Part shown: piece by piece, positions 15,583 to 24,086 of the stretch
Position numbering within the stretch: the first letter of the stretch is position 1
How the letters are laid out: the number at the start of each line of letters is the position of its first letter
Assembly (NCBI RefSeq): GCF_002797555.1
Contig: NZ_PGFA01000001.1
Coordinates: 1,302,001 to 1,366,000 of the forward strand
DNA from: Hymenobacter chitinivorans DSM 11115
GTDB taxonomy: Bacteria > Bacteroidota > Bacteroidia > Cytophagales > Hymenobacteraceae
Reading direction: 5' to 3'
Length of the DNA stretch: 64,000 nt
Position numbers and translations under genes: made by a program
Notes under the pieces: generated by a model
The model's database searches: none
Told to the model about the DNA's origin: nothing
What the model saw: only the letters and a program-made list of their open reading frames with translations

Positions 15583-16944
15583 CTATGCTCCAACGAGTGC
15601 CCCGGTCTGTACCGCAGCGCGCAGCTCGGTGAGCAACGCGTAGAGGCCCACGTAGGTACGGTTGAGGTAGATAAAGTGCTCCGAGCCGCGGGGCTCCCGC
15701 TGCTTGCGCAGCTCGGGCTCCTGCATTAGCTCGTCGCCGAGCTGGTAGAGCGCCGCCAGGTAGGCCGGGTCGCCAAAGTCAAAGGTGGACTGGCGGAAAG
15801 GGCGGCCCACCAACTCCAGCGAGGCCTGCATGGTTTGCAGGTAAAACGCCCGGCGGGCCGGGGAATCCTCGGGCCGCAGCACGCCGGCCTGGGTCAGCAA
15901 ATCAGCCAGGCAGGCTTCGTCGGCTAGGGTTTCGGGCGTGAGCAAAGCCGTAAACAGGGCGTAGACGTCGGCCGGAATTTCCTTGACGCAGCCAAAATCC
16001 AGCACGCCCACGGTGCCGCCGTGGTCGGCGCGCAGCAGGAAGTTGCCCGGGTGCGGGTCGGCGTGGACGCGGTGCAGGGTGTGGAGCTGAAAGGCGTAGA
16101 AGTCCCACAAGGCCTGACCGAGCTGGTTACGTACCTGCTGGCTGGGGTTGGTGGCCAGGAACTCATTGAGATGCTGCCCGCTGAGCCAGTCCATGGTCAG
16201 CACCCGGTTGGTCGACAGCTCGGGGTAGTATTTGGGGAACTCCAAATGGGCCAGGTGGGCGCACTCGGTGGCTATTTCAGTGCCGCGCTGCAATTCCAGA
16301 GCGTAGTTGGTTTCCTCCAGCAAACGGGCTTCCACTTCTTCCAGGTAGGGCCGTACGGTAGCCTCATCCAGGCCCAACACGCGCAGGGCAATGGGCTTCA
16401 CCAGCCGGATGTCGGATTGAATACTGTCGGCCACGCCGGGGTACTGCACCTTCACGGCCAGTTGCAGACCGTTTTTGCGGGCCAGATGCACCTGCCCGAT
16501 GCTGGCTGCCTGCCGGGCGTTGATACCAAACTCGTCGAACACCTCGAAGGGCGAGCGGCCGAAGGCGTCGCGCAGCACCTTGGTTACCAGCGGGCCCGAC
16601 AGCGGCGGACTCTGGTACTGGGCCTGGGCAAACAGGTCGGAATAGGCCGTGGGGAGCATGTTTTTCTCCATGGCCAGCATCTGGGCTACCTTCAGCACCG
16701 AGCCTTTCATTTCGCTCAGGGCCCCGTACAGCTCGGCGGCGTTGGCCGCGTGCAGGTCCTGGGTTTCACTCGTGACGCCGGCCGCGCGCTTGGCGTAGTG
16801 CTTCACGTAGTTGGCCCCGACTTTCAGGCCGGTTTTGGCAAAACGAGCCGCCCGGGCCACTTTCGTAGTGGGCAGAGAAGCCAGCTGCCGGCTCTCGGCG
16901 GGCTCTTGGTCCGTCGGGTCGGGCTTCAAGGTTTCGTTGCTCAT
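15583..16944 (-). CDS. AarF/ABC1/UbiB-family atypical kinase
   Basis: 453 aa, protein-kinase-like ATPase family linked to quinone biosynthesis or lipid homeostasis. Visible: family-specific N-terminal helix KGSVLKVAQML (variant of KxGQ), Ala-rich loop QAASIGQVHLA, invariant Lys in LAVKVQYPGV, EETNYALE, catalytic HADPHPGNFLLR and metal-binding VLDFGCVKE. The start ATG at 16944 overlaps the TAA of the upstream TetR gene by one base (TAATG), which implies translational coupling. N-terminal about 40 residues are polar and unstructured. Substrate unknown. Confidence 0.92.
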   Translation of the reverse strand: MSNETLKPDPTDQEPAESRQLASLPTTKVARAARFAKTGLKVGANYVKHYAKRAAGVTSETQDLHAANAAELYGALSEMKGSVLKVAQMLAMEKNMLPTAYSDLFAQAQYQSPPLSGPLVTKVLRDAFGRSPFEVFDEFGINARQAASIGQVHLARKNGLQLAVKVQYPGVADSIQSDIRLVKPIALRVLGLDEATVRPYLEEVEARLLEETNYALELQRGTEIATECAHLAHLEFPKYYPELSTNRVLTMDWLSGQHLNEFLATNPSQQVRNQLGQALWDFYAFQLHTLHRVHADPHPGNFLLRADHGGTVGVLDFGCVKEIPADVYALFTALLTPETLADEACLADLLTQAGVLRPEDSPARRAFYLQTMQASLELVGRPFRQSTFDFGDPAYLAALYQLGDELMQEPELRKQREPRGSEHFIYLNRTYVGLYALLTELRAAVQTGALVGA

Positions 16945-17576
16945 TAGCGGCGGTGTACCAGAAAGCGGGCCAGGTCCAGGGCCGAGTCTAGGGTGTTGCG
17001 GCCCACCAGGTCGAAGCTCAGGGTCACGGCCTTTTCGATGGCCGCGTCGGTGCGCTCGAAGTTCAGGGATTCGTCTTTGGCAAAGAAGCCCAGCACGAAC
17101 AGGGCCTGCTGCCAGAACAAACGCGGGTACTGATCCTGCACCAACGGGCGCACGGCGACTTCCTCCGTGCGCTTGCCTTCCTGCAGAATATCCTGCACGA
17201 ACTGCTCGAAGTCCTGGCGGAAGTCGTCGAGCACGCGCGGGGTGAGGCCGGGCATGCGGTGCAGGGAGCGGCGCAGCGAGTTCAGGGCGTAGCTGCGGTT
17301 CTGCTTGAGCAGCTCCAGCAGGGTGTAGTAGAAGCCCAACAGCTTTTCGCGGGCCCCGTACTGCTCCCACACCGGCTCGGTGGCGGCGCGCTGCCGGGCC
17401 TGGCGGGCAAAGTCGGCCCAGATTTCCCGGTCAATGGCGTTGAAATTGGCGTAGTACTGGTAGAATTCCGCTTCCGGAATGTTCAGCTTGCTGGTGAGCT
17501 TGTACACCGACGCCGGCGGAGTGCCCTTGCGCAGTACGTAGTCGAGGTAAGCCTGTTTAATGCGGTCCTTATCCAT
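16944..17576 (-). CDS. TetR-family regulator
   Basis: 210 aa. N-terminal HTH about 1-48 (IKQAYLDYVLRKG ... SVYKLTSKLNIPEAEFYQYYANFNAIDREIW), helical C-terminal domain without recognised ligand motif. Its stop codon overlaps the start of the AarF kinase gene. The pair TetR-AarF is seen in other Bacteroidota, so the regulator may act with the kinase rather than as a conventional efflux repressor. Helix 3 of the HTH (EFYQYYANFN) is typical for the family. Confidence 0.85.
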   Translation of the reverse strand: MDKDRIKQAYLDYVLRKGTPPASVYKLTSKLNIPEAEFYQYYANFNAIDREIWADFARQARQRAATEPVWEQYGAREKLLGFYYTLLELLKQNRSYALNSLRRSLHRMPGLTPRVLDDFRQDFEQFVQDILQEGKRTEEVAVRPLVQDQYPRLFWQQALFVLGFFAKDESLNFERTDAAIEKAVTLSFDLVGRNTLDSALDLARFLVHRR

Positions 17577-17644
17577 GGTTCTATAACCGTTTCGGAGCTG
17601 GTAAGTTGCTTTTGGAGTGGATTAATTGCCCGGGCCAGCGGCTC

Positions 17645-18964
17645 TTATTCCCGGGCCTGATACGCGGCCCGAAACGTGGCAATGGCCCGTTCCCGGGCAA
17701 ACTTATGCTCGACAATGGGCTTGGGATACTCACAGGTGCCAAACTCGGGAATCCACTGCCAGACGTAGGCAAAGGTGGGGTCGTACTGCTCCTGCTGGCT
17801 CTGGGGGCTATACACCCGGAACCAGGGCGCGGCCACGGCCCCGGTGCCGGCCATCCACTGCCAGTTGCCCACGTTCTGGGCCATGTCGTAGTCGAGTAGC
17901 TTGTCGGCAAAGTACCGGTCACCCCAGCGCCAGTCGATGAGCAGGTGCTTGACCAGAAAGCCGGCGGCGGCAATCCGGGCGCGGTTGGGCAGGTAGCCGG
18001 TCTGGTTCAGCTCCCGCATGCCGGCATCCACCAGCGGGTAGCCCGTACGGCCCTCGCACCAGGCCTGGAATTCCGCCTCGTTGTTGCGGTAGGGCACCTG
18101 GCGCAGGCGCGGATCGTAGCTTTCGGTGGCGGTGTAGGGGAAGTGCCAGAGCAGCATCATGAAGAAGTCCCGCCAGATCAGCTCGTTCAGTAGCTTGGGG
18201 TTCAGCTCCCGGGCCTGCCGCATCAGCTCCCGCACGCTCAGGGTGCCAAACCGCAGATGCACCGAGCGGCGCGTGCTGCTGTTCACCAAGCCGGGTTTGT
18301 CGCGGGTGTTGTGGTAGTTGCGCACCAGCTCTTCGGCGGGCAGCTCGGCGGCGGGTACCTCTTGCTCAAACCGCACAAAACCCATCTGCTCCAGCGTCGG
18401 CCGCGGCGCAGCGTCGGGCAGTTGCGCCAGGTTAGCATTGGTAAACAATTCCCGGGAAGGAAACGGCGCCAGATGCTCGTCGCGCAGGGCCGCCAGCCAG
18501 GCTTTGCTGTAGGCCCCAAAGACCTTCGGCGGCGTCCCGGACTTGCTCAGGATTTCATTCTTGGCGAAAATTACCTGGTCCTTATACGCCTTGAAGTCGG
18601 TGCCGCCAGCCCGGAGCAGCTCCGCCACGGCCCCGTCGCGCACGGCGGCGTAGGGCTCGTAGTCCTCATTGGTGTATACAGCCGCCACGTCATAGTGCTG
18701 CGTCAGCTGGGCAAAGACCTCCAGCGGCTTGCCGTAAAAGGCCAGAAACGTACCGCCGGCCTGCTCGGTCTGCCCAGCCAGGCGTTCTACTTCGTCGTAA
18801 ATAAACGTGACGCGGGCGTCGCGGCGGCCAGGCAGCAAATCCAGGATTTCCCGGTCGTAGATAAACAGCGGCACCACCGGATGGCCACTTTGCAAAGCCG
18901 CCGTCAGGCCCGCATTGTCGTGCTGCCGTAAGTCGCGCCGGTGCCAGAACAGAACGATTTTCAT
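17645..18964 (-). CDS. phr: Deoxyribodipyrimidine photolyase / cryptochrome
   Basis: 439 aa, class I photolyase: FAD enzyme that splits UV-induced pyrimidine dimers with blue light. Visible: N-terminal Rossmann antenna domain from LFWHRRDLRQHDN, and the FAD domain with RTGYPLVDAGMRELNQTGYLPNRARIAAAGFLVKHL, the WRWGDRYFADKLLDYDMAQNVGNWQW segment (Asn close to FAD N5) and YSPQSQQEQYDP. Downstream gene is the TetR regulator after 68 nt; upstream is an atypical SDR. Photolyase rather than a sensory cryptochrome is favoured by the intact DNA-lesion segment and lack of a C-terminal extension. Confidence 0.93.
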   Translation of the reverse strand: MKIVLFWHRRDLRQHDNAGLTAALQSGHPVVPLFIYDREILDLLPGRRDARVTFIYDEVERLAGQTEQAGGTFLAFYGKPLEVFAQLTQHYDVAAVYTNEDYEPYAAVRDGAVAELLRAGGTDFKAYKDQVIFAKNEILSKSGTPPKVFGAYSKAWLAALRDEHLAPFPSRELFTNANLAQLPDAAPRPTLEQMGFVRFEQEVPAAELPAEELVRNYHNTRDKPGLVNSSTRRSVHLRFGTLSVRELMRQARELNPKLLNELIWRDFFMMLLWHFPYTATESYDPRLRQVPYRNNEAEFQAWCEGRTGYPLVDAGMRELNQTGYLPNRARIAAAGFLVKHLLIDWRWGDRYFADKLLDYDMAQNVGNWQWMAGTGAVAAPWFRVYSPQSQQEQYDPTFAYVWQWIPEFGTCEYPKPIVEHKFARERAIATFRAAYQARE

Positions 18965-19050
18965 ACAGTTGTCAATTGCTAGTTGGTAGTTGTTGGTTGT
19001 CAGTTGTCAGAACGAACTAACAACTGACAACCAACAACTACCAACTAAAA
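18965..19050. repeat. Word-repeat palindrome, family F (SDR-photolyase)
   Basis: Left arm of GTTGTCAGTT/TAGTTGGTAG words, right arm of complementary CAACTGACAACCAAC words. It starts at the photolyase start codon and fills the spacer. Confidence 0.75.
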
Positions 19051-19053
19051 ACA

Positions 19054-19770
19054 CTACTTCAGCCGGCCCATTCCGCCGTCCACGGGCATTACCTGCCCGG
19101 TGATAAAGCCGCTGTGGTCGGAAAGCAGGAACGACGCCATGTAGGCCAGGTCCTCGGGCTGTCCGATGCGCTGCAGCGGGTGGCGCTTGGCCCCGGCTTC
19201 AAGCTTCTCGGGTGAGTTGAGCAGGGGCGCGGCCAGGGGCGTGTTGGTCAGGGACGGGGCAATGGCGTTGACGCGGACGTTGCTGGCGGCATACTCGGCG
19301 GCCAGGGCCCGGGTGAGGCCTTCCACGGCGGCTTTGGCCGTGGCAATGCTGGTATGAAAGCTCATGCCGGTGGTGGCGGCCACGGTGCTAAAGAGTACCA
19401 CCGAGGCGCCTTCGGCCTTTTTGAGCTTCTTCATCGTGGCCTGCAGGATTTGCACCGCGCCCAGCACGTTCAGCTCGAAGTCAGCGCGGAAGTCGTCCAG
19501 CGGAATTCGCTCGAAGGGCCGCAGCTTGATGCTGCCGGGGCAATAGACTACGCCGTGCAAGGTTTCGGGCAGCTGGGCCAGTAGCTCGGCCGGCAGGGGC
19601 TGGGTGGCGTCGGCTTCCAGATGAGTGGTGTTCAGCGCGGCCAGCTCGGGCGAAAGGTGGCGGGAAATGGTAAAGAGCTTGGCTTCAAGGGAGTGCAGCA
19701 GGTGGGCCGTGGCCAGGCCAATGCCCGAGGAAGCGCCGACGAGCAGAATGTTCTTCTCTGAAAAATTCAT
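19054..19770 (-). CDS. SDR-fold protein without the catalytic tyrosine
   Basis: 238 aa. Rossmann start NILLVGASSGIGLATA with the TGxxxGIG-like loop (here GASSGIG), then VVLFSTVAA (Ser) and SIATAKAAVEGL. In short-chain dehydrogenases the active site is YxxxK; here the position of Tyr holds Ile (S-I-A-T-A-K, about residue 151), Lys is kept. Ends with GFITGQVMPVDGGMGRLK as in classical SDRs. It may bind NAD(P) without usual redox chemistry. First gene of the minus-strand set with photolyase. Confidence 0.88.
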   Translation of the reverse strand: MNFSEKNILLVGASSGIGLATAHLLHSLEAKLFTISRHLSPELAALNTTHLEADATQPLPAELLAQLPETLHGVVYCPGSIKLRPFERIPLDDFRADFELNVLGAVQILQATMKKLKKAEGASVVLFSTVAATTGMSFHTSIATAKAAVEGLTRALAAEYAASNVRVNAIAPSLTNTPLAAPLLNSPEKLEAGAKRHPLQRIGQPEDLAYMASFLLSDHSGFITGQVMPVDGGMGRLK

Positions 19771-19982
19771 GGGTGGAGTAATGCCGAGGTTGTGCTACTG
19801 ACAACTGAGCCGGCTGCCCAAGGTTTATATCTTGTAACCTTAATGCCCAGAATAACGAATGTTTGTTTGCGAATTGCAGCAGTTAGCAAAAATTCGCTGC
19901 AGAATTCTAGGGTTTACCTGCCTTTTTCCTAGCTTTCCGTCCGCAACGCTCTTTCCACTGCCAAATCCGTCTACCGTCGTCT
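19771..19982. other. Divergent spacer SDR / pyruvate carboxylase
   Basis: 212 nt, no gene. It must hold the promoters of the two divergent transcripts. No exact TAnnTTTG match is seen in either direction. Confidence 0.5.
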
Positions 19983-22900
19983 ATGAACATCCGCAAACTG
20001 CTGGTCGCCAACCGGGGCGAAATTGCCATCCGCGTATTACGGGCCGCCACCGAGCTGGGCATTCCCACCGTGGCCATCTACACCTACGAGGACCGCTACT
20101 CGCTGCACCGCTACAAAGCCGATGAAGCCTACCAGATTGGCCGCGACGACGACCCGCTGAAGCCGTATCTGGACATTGAAGGTATTTTGCGCGTAGCCAA
20201 GGCCAACGGCGTGGATGCCATTCACCCCGGCTACGGCTTCCTGTCGGAAAACGCGACGCTGGCCCGGCGCTGCGGGGAGGAAGGCATCATCTTCGTCGGC
20301 CCCCGCCCGGAAGTCATGGAAGCCCTCGGCGACAAAGTAGCCGCCAAAAAAGTGGCCGTGCAGTGCCAGGTACCCATCATCGAAAGCAGCATCGAGGACC
20401 TCAACGACTTCGAAACGGCCCAGCGCGAAGCCAGCCGCATCGGCTACCCGGTGATGTTGAAAGCGGCCAGTGGGGGCGGGGGCCGGGGCATGCGCGTCAT
20501 CCGCGACGATGAGCAGCTGGAGCGCGGCTTCTTCGAGGCCCGCAACGAGGCCCTGAAAGCCTTCGGCGACGACACGGTGTTTCTGGAGAAGTTTGTCGAG
20601 AACCCCAAGCACATCGAAGTGCAGCTCGTGGCCGATACCCACGGCAACATCGTGCACCTCTACGAGCGGGACTGCTCGGTGCAGCGCCGCTACCAGAAAG
20701 TGGTGGAAGTGGCGCCTTCGCTGAATTTGCCCGACCACATGCGCCACTTATTATATGAGTACGCGCTGCGCCTGGGCCGGGCCGTGAACTACAACAACGT
20801 AGGCACCGTCGAATTTCTGGTGAACCCCGAAATGGACCGGATTTACTTTATCGAGGTGAATCCGCGCATCCAGGTGGAGCACACCGTGACGGAAATGATT
20901 ACCGGCATCGACCTGATTAAAACCCAGATCTACATTGCCGACGGCGCCCGGCTCTCCGACCCCGAAATCGGGCTGGAAGTGGGAGGGAAGCCGATGAAAA
21001 ACGGCTACGCCATTCAGTGCCGCATTACCACCGAAGACCCCGAAAACGACTTCAAGCCCGATTACGGCACCATCGTGGCCTACCGCTCGGCCGGCGGCTT
21101 CGGCATCCGCCTCGACCAGGGTTCGGTGTACCAGGGCGCCAAGATTTCGCCGTTTTTCGACTCACTGCTGGTGAAAGTGTCGGCCCATGCGCCCACGCTG
21201 GAAGGGGCCGCCTCCAAGATGGCCCGGACCCTGGACGAGTTCCGCATCCGCGGGGTGCGCACCAACATCCAGTTTCTGCAGAATATCATTGCCAACCCGA
21301 CTTTCGTGAGCGGGCAGGCCAACGTGGACTTTATCAAGGACCACCAGGAGCTCTTCAAGTTCAAGCCCCGACAGGACCGCGGCACCAAAATCCTGGGTTT
21401 CGTCGGCGACATCATCGTCAACGGCAACCCCGACGTGAAGGGACTCATAGACCCCAAAAAGGAACTGCGCAAGCCCATTCTGCCCCGGTTCGACCAGGAC
21501 GCGGCCTACCAGCCCGGCACCAAGAACAAGCTCACCGAGCTGGGCCCCGAAGGCTTTGCCCAGTGGCTGCGCCAGGACCCGCTGGTGCACTACACCGACA
21601 CCACCTTCCGCGACGCCCACCAAAGCCTGCTGGCCACCCGCATGCGCACCTTCGACATGCTGAAAGTGGCGGAGCGCTACGCCAAAATGCACCCCCAGAC
21701 GTTTTCGATGGAAGTCTGGGGTGGCGCTACCTTCGACGTGGCCCTGCGCTTTTTGCACGAAGACCCCTGGGAGCGGCTGGCCAAAATCCGGGAGGCCGTG
21801 CCCAATATCTTGCTCCAGATGCTGATTCGCGGGGCCAACGGGGTGGGCTACAAGGCCTATCCGGACAACCTGACCGAGCGGTTTGTGCAGCAGGCTTGGG
21901 AAACCGGCGTCGACGTGTTCCGCATCTTCGACTCGCTCAACTGGATGCCGGGCATGGAGTCCTGCATCAACTTCGTGCGCAAGAAAACCAAGGGCTTAGC
22001 CGAAGCCAGCATCTGCTACACGGGCGACATTCTGGACCCCAAGCGCAACCAGAAATACTCGCTCGACTACTACCTGCGCCTAGCCAAGCAAATCGAAGAC
22101 GCCGGCGCCCACATCCTCTGCATCAAGGATATGGCCGGCCTGCTCAAGCCCTACGCCGCTACTGAGCTCATCACGGCCCTGCGCGACACGGTCAAGATTC
22201 CGATTCACCTGCACACCCACGACACCTCGTCGTTGCAGCCCGCCACCTACCTCAAGGCCGTGGAAGCCGGTGTCGACGTCATCGACGTGGCCATGGGCTC
22301 CTTGTCGGGCCTGACTTCGCAGCCCAACTTCAACTCGGTGGTGGAAATGTTCCGCGGCACGCCCCGGCACCGGGAGTTCGACCAGGACAGCCTCAACGAC
22401 TTCTCCAACTACTGGGAAACCGTGCGCGAGTACTACTATCCGTTCGAGTCGGGCCTGAAGGCCGGCACCTCAGAAGTATTCCAGCACGAAATTCCCGGCG
22501 GGCAGTACTCCAACCTGCGCCCCCAGGCCGCCGCCCTGGGCCTCGGCGACAAGTTCGAGCAGGTGAAAAAGACCTTTGCTGAGGTCAACGAGCTGTTCGG
22601 CGACATCGTCAAGGTGACGCCCTCCTCGAAAGTCGTCGGCGACATGGCCCTGTTCATGGTGTCCAATAACCTGACCACGACCGACGTGCTCGAAAAAGGC
22701 CATTCGCTGAGCTTCCCCGAGTCGGTGCAAAGCCTGTTCCGCGGCGACATTGGGCAGCCCGAGGGCGGCTGGCCTCGGGAATTGCAAAAGCTGATTCTCA
22801 AGGACGAAAAGCCGTTTACTGACCGGCCCAACGAGCATCTCAAGCCCATCGACTTCAAGAAGGAGTGGAAGAAGTTCGAGGAGAAGTTCGGCGAAGGCGT

Positions 22901-23432
22901 CAAGTTCACCGACCTGCTGAGCTACCTGCTCTACCCCAAGGTGTTCGAGCAATACTGGGCCCACTTCCAGCAGTACGGCGACGTATCGTTGGTGCCCACC
23001 CGGGTGTTTTTCTACGGCCTCAAGCCCGGTCAGGAAACCATCATCGACATTGCCCGCGGCAAGTCGGTCATTGTCAAGCTTCGTTCAATAGGCGAGGTCA
23101 ACGACGACGGCTGCCGCACGGTGTTCTTCTCCTTCAACGGGCAGACCCGCAACCTGGAAGTGCGCGACAAGTCGGTGGAAGTCAAGACGGTGCGCAACCA
23201 GAAGATTGACAAGGCCAACCCCCGCCAGGTAGGCGCTCCACTGCAGGGCATGCTTTCTAAAGTGCTGGTCGAAAGCGGGCAGCAGGTCAAACGCAACACC
23301 CCGCTCTTCATCATCGAGGCCATGAAGATGGAAACCACCATCACCGCCCCCGACGATACCACCGTGCAGGGCGTGCAGCTCCCCGAGGGCACCCTGGTCA
23401 ACGCTGACGACTTGGTGCTGACTCTGGCCTAG
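19983..23432 (+). CDS. pyc: Pyruvate carboxylase
   Basis: 1149 aa, biotin enzyme carboxylating pyruvate to oxaloacetate (anaplerosis, gluconeogenesis). Order: biotin carboxylase about 1-450 (NRGEIAIRVLRAATELGI, KAASGGGGRGMRV, FIEVNPRIQVEHTVTE), carboxyltransferase about 530-800 (DTTFRDAHQSLLATRMRT, LHTHDTSS, metal-site His pair), PC tetramerisation region, and a C-terminal biotinyl domain with Lys1115 in EAMKMET. Full-length single-chain form. It is monocistronic and ends in a strong terminator. Confidence 0.97.
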   Translation: MNIRKLLVANRGEIAIRVLRAATELGIPTVAIYTYEDRYSLHRYKADEAYQIGRDDDPLKPYLDIEGILRVAKANGVDAIHPGYGFLSENATLARRCGEEGIIFVGPRPEVMEALGDKVAAKKVAVQCQVPIIESSIEDLNDFETAQREASRIGYPVMLKAASGGGGRGMRVIRDDEQLERGFFEARNEALKAFGDDTVFLEKFVENPKHIEVQLVADTHGNIVHLYERDCSVQRRYQKVVEVAPSLNLPDHMRHLLYEYALRLGRAVNYNNVGTVEFLVNPEMDRIYFIEVNPRIQVEHTVTEMITGIDLIKTQIYIADGARLSDPEIGLEVGGKPMKNGYAIQCRITTEDPENDFKPDYGTIVAYRSAGGFGIRLDQGSVYQGAKISPFFDSLLVKVSAHAPTLEGAASKMARTLDEFRIRGVRTNIQFLQNIIANPTFVSGQANVDFIKDHQELFKFKPRQDRGTKILGFVGDIIVNGNPDVKGLIDPKKELRKPILPRFDQDAAYQPGTKNKLTELGPEGFAQWLRQDPLVHYTDTTFRDAHQSLLATRMRTFDMLKVAERYAKMHPQTFSMEVWGGATFDVALRFLHEDPWERLAKIREAVPNILLQMLIRGANGVGYKAYPDNLTERFVQQAWETGVDVFRIFDSLNWMPGMESCINFVRKKTKGLAEASICYTGDILDPKRNQKYSLDYYLRLAKQIEDAGAHILCIKDMAGLLKPYAATELITALRDTVKIPIHLHTHDTSSLQPATYLKAVEAGVDVIDVAMGSLSGLTSQPNFNSVVEMFRGTPRHREFDQDSLNDFSNYWETVREYYYPFESGLKAGTSEVFQHEIPGGQYSNLRPQAAALGLGDKFEQVKKTFAEVNELFGDIVKVTPSSKVVGDMALFMVSNNLTTTDVLEKGHSLSFPESVQSLFRGDIGQPEGGWPRELQKLILKDEKPFTDRPNEHLKPIDFKKEWKKFEEKFGEGVKFTDLLSYLLYPKVFEQYWAHFQQYGDVSLVPTRVFFYGLKPGQETIIDIARGKSVIVKLRSIGEVNDDGCRTVFFSFNGQTRNLEVRDKSVEVKTVRNQKIDKANPRQVGAPLQGMLSKVLVESGQQVKRNTPLFIIEAMKMETTITAPDDTTVQGVQLPEGTLVNADDLVLTLA

Positions 23433-23455
23433 CCAATGGTCCTGACCTGAAAAAA

Positions 23456-23486
23456 AGCCGGTTTGCAGCAGCAAACCGGCTTTTTC
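23456..23486. terminator. Terminator between pyc and META gene
   Basis: 11-bp stem AGCCGGTTTGC/GCAAACCGGCT (23456-23466 with 23471-23481), 4-nt loop, T-run on the plus strand and A-run before the stem, so it can serve both convergent genes. Confidence 0.9.
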
Positions 23487-23506
23487 GTGTTGTTAAATAA
23501 GCTGGG

Positions 23507-23980
23507 TTAATGCAGATACACTGCGTGCAGCACGGCCTGGGGCTGGCTGGCTTCAGCACTGTACAGGCGCAGGGTGTCGCCGCTAATCTGGTAGGTGCGG
23601 GTAGCGGCTAACGCGGCCAGAAAATCTTTTTCCGTAGCGTTATCCTGCTCCGAGAGGCAAGCCATGCGGGTGCTCAGCAGCGGGCCAAATTGCAGTTGAC
23701 CGGCTTGAGCTCCTGTGAAGGTGCCCCGAAACCGGTTGCAGCCCGCGTTGCCCTCAGCCCGCTGCTCGTCGTTGCGGAGCAGCAAATACGCCTCGCCGTT
23801 GGTCGGAGTCAGTATGGCACGATTCTGTAGTGAGCGTAGTACCCAGCGGGTGTTGCGCAGTTCGGCCGTCGGTATAGTCGCCTCAGCAGCCTGGCTCAGG
23901 GGCGCTGGCGCCGAGGCCCGGCAACCAGTCAGCAACGAAATCAGAATTGCACTGGATAGGGGCAATAGTCGCTTAATCAT
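23507..23980 (-). CDS. META-domain lipoprotein (HslJ-like)
   Basis: 157 aa from the ATG at 23980. Lipoprotein signal with lipobox LLTGC (Cys about residue 19). META domain about 40-150: NTRWVLRSLQNRAIL, NAGCNRFRGTFTGAQ, the conserved MACLSEQDNATEKDFLAAL, and TYQISGDTLRLYSA. Family members include the heat-shock protein HslJ; function in the envelope is poorly known. A longer open frame extends upstream but lacks homology and overlaps the divergent peptidase gene. Confidence 0.85.
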   Translation of the reverse strand: MIKRLLPLSSAILISLLTGCRASAPAPLSQAAEATIPTAELRNTRWVLRSLQNRAILTPTNGEAYLLLRNDEQRAEGNAGCNRFRGTFTGAQAGQLQFGPLLSTRMACLSEQDNATEKDFLAALAATRTYQISGDTLRLYSAEASQPQAVLHAVYLH

Positions 23981-24086
23981 GTTCGAAAACGAAATAAACG
24001 GTTCGAAAACCGTGAAAATGGTAGAAAAAATGCCAAAAAGCCGCCAAGCATTCCGGGATGAGTTGCCAAAAGGCTTAATTTGCGTT

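Noticed and set aside
16945..17370. N-terminal extension of the AarF kinase by about 140 residues
   Set aside because: Overlaps the TetR gene in another frame, composition is Ala/Pro/Arg-rich as expected for shadow frames; the kinase starts at 16944 with a TAATG overlap.
23715..24086. Long in-frame upstream region of the M28 peptidase
   Set aside because: Overlaps the META lipoprotein on the other strand and would bury the clear signal peptide that starts at 24087.
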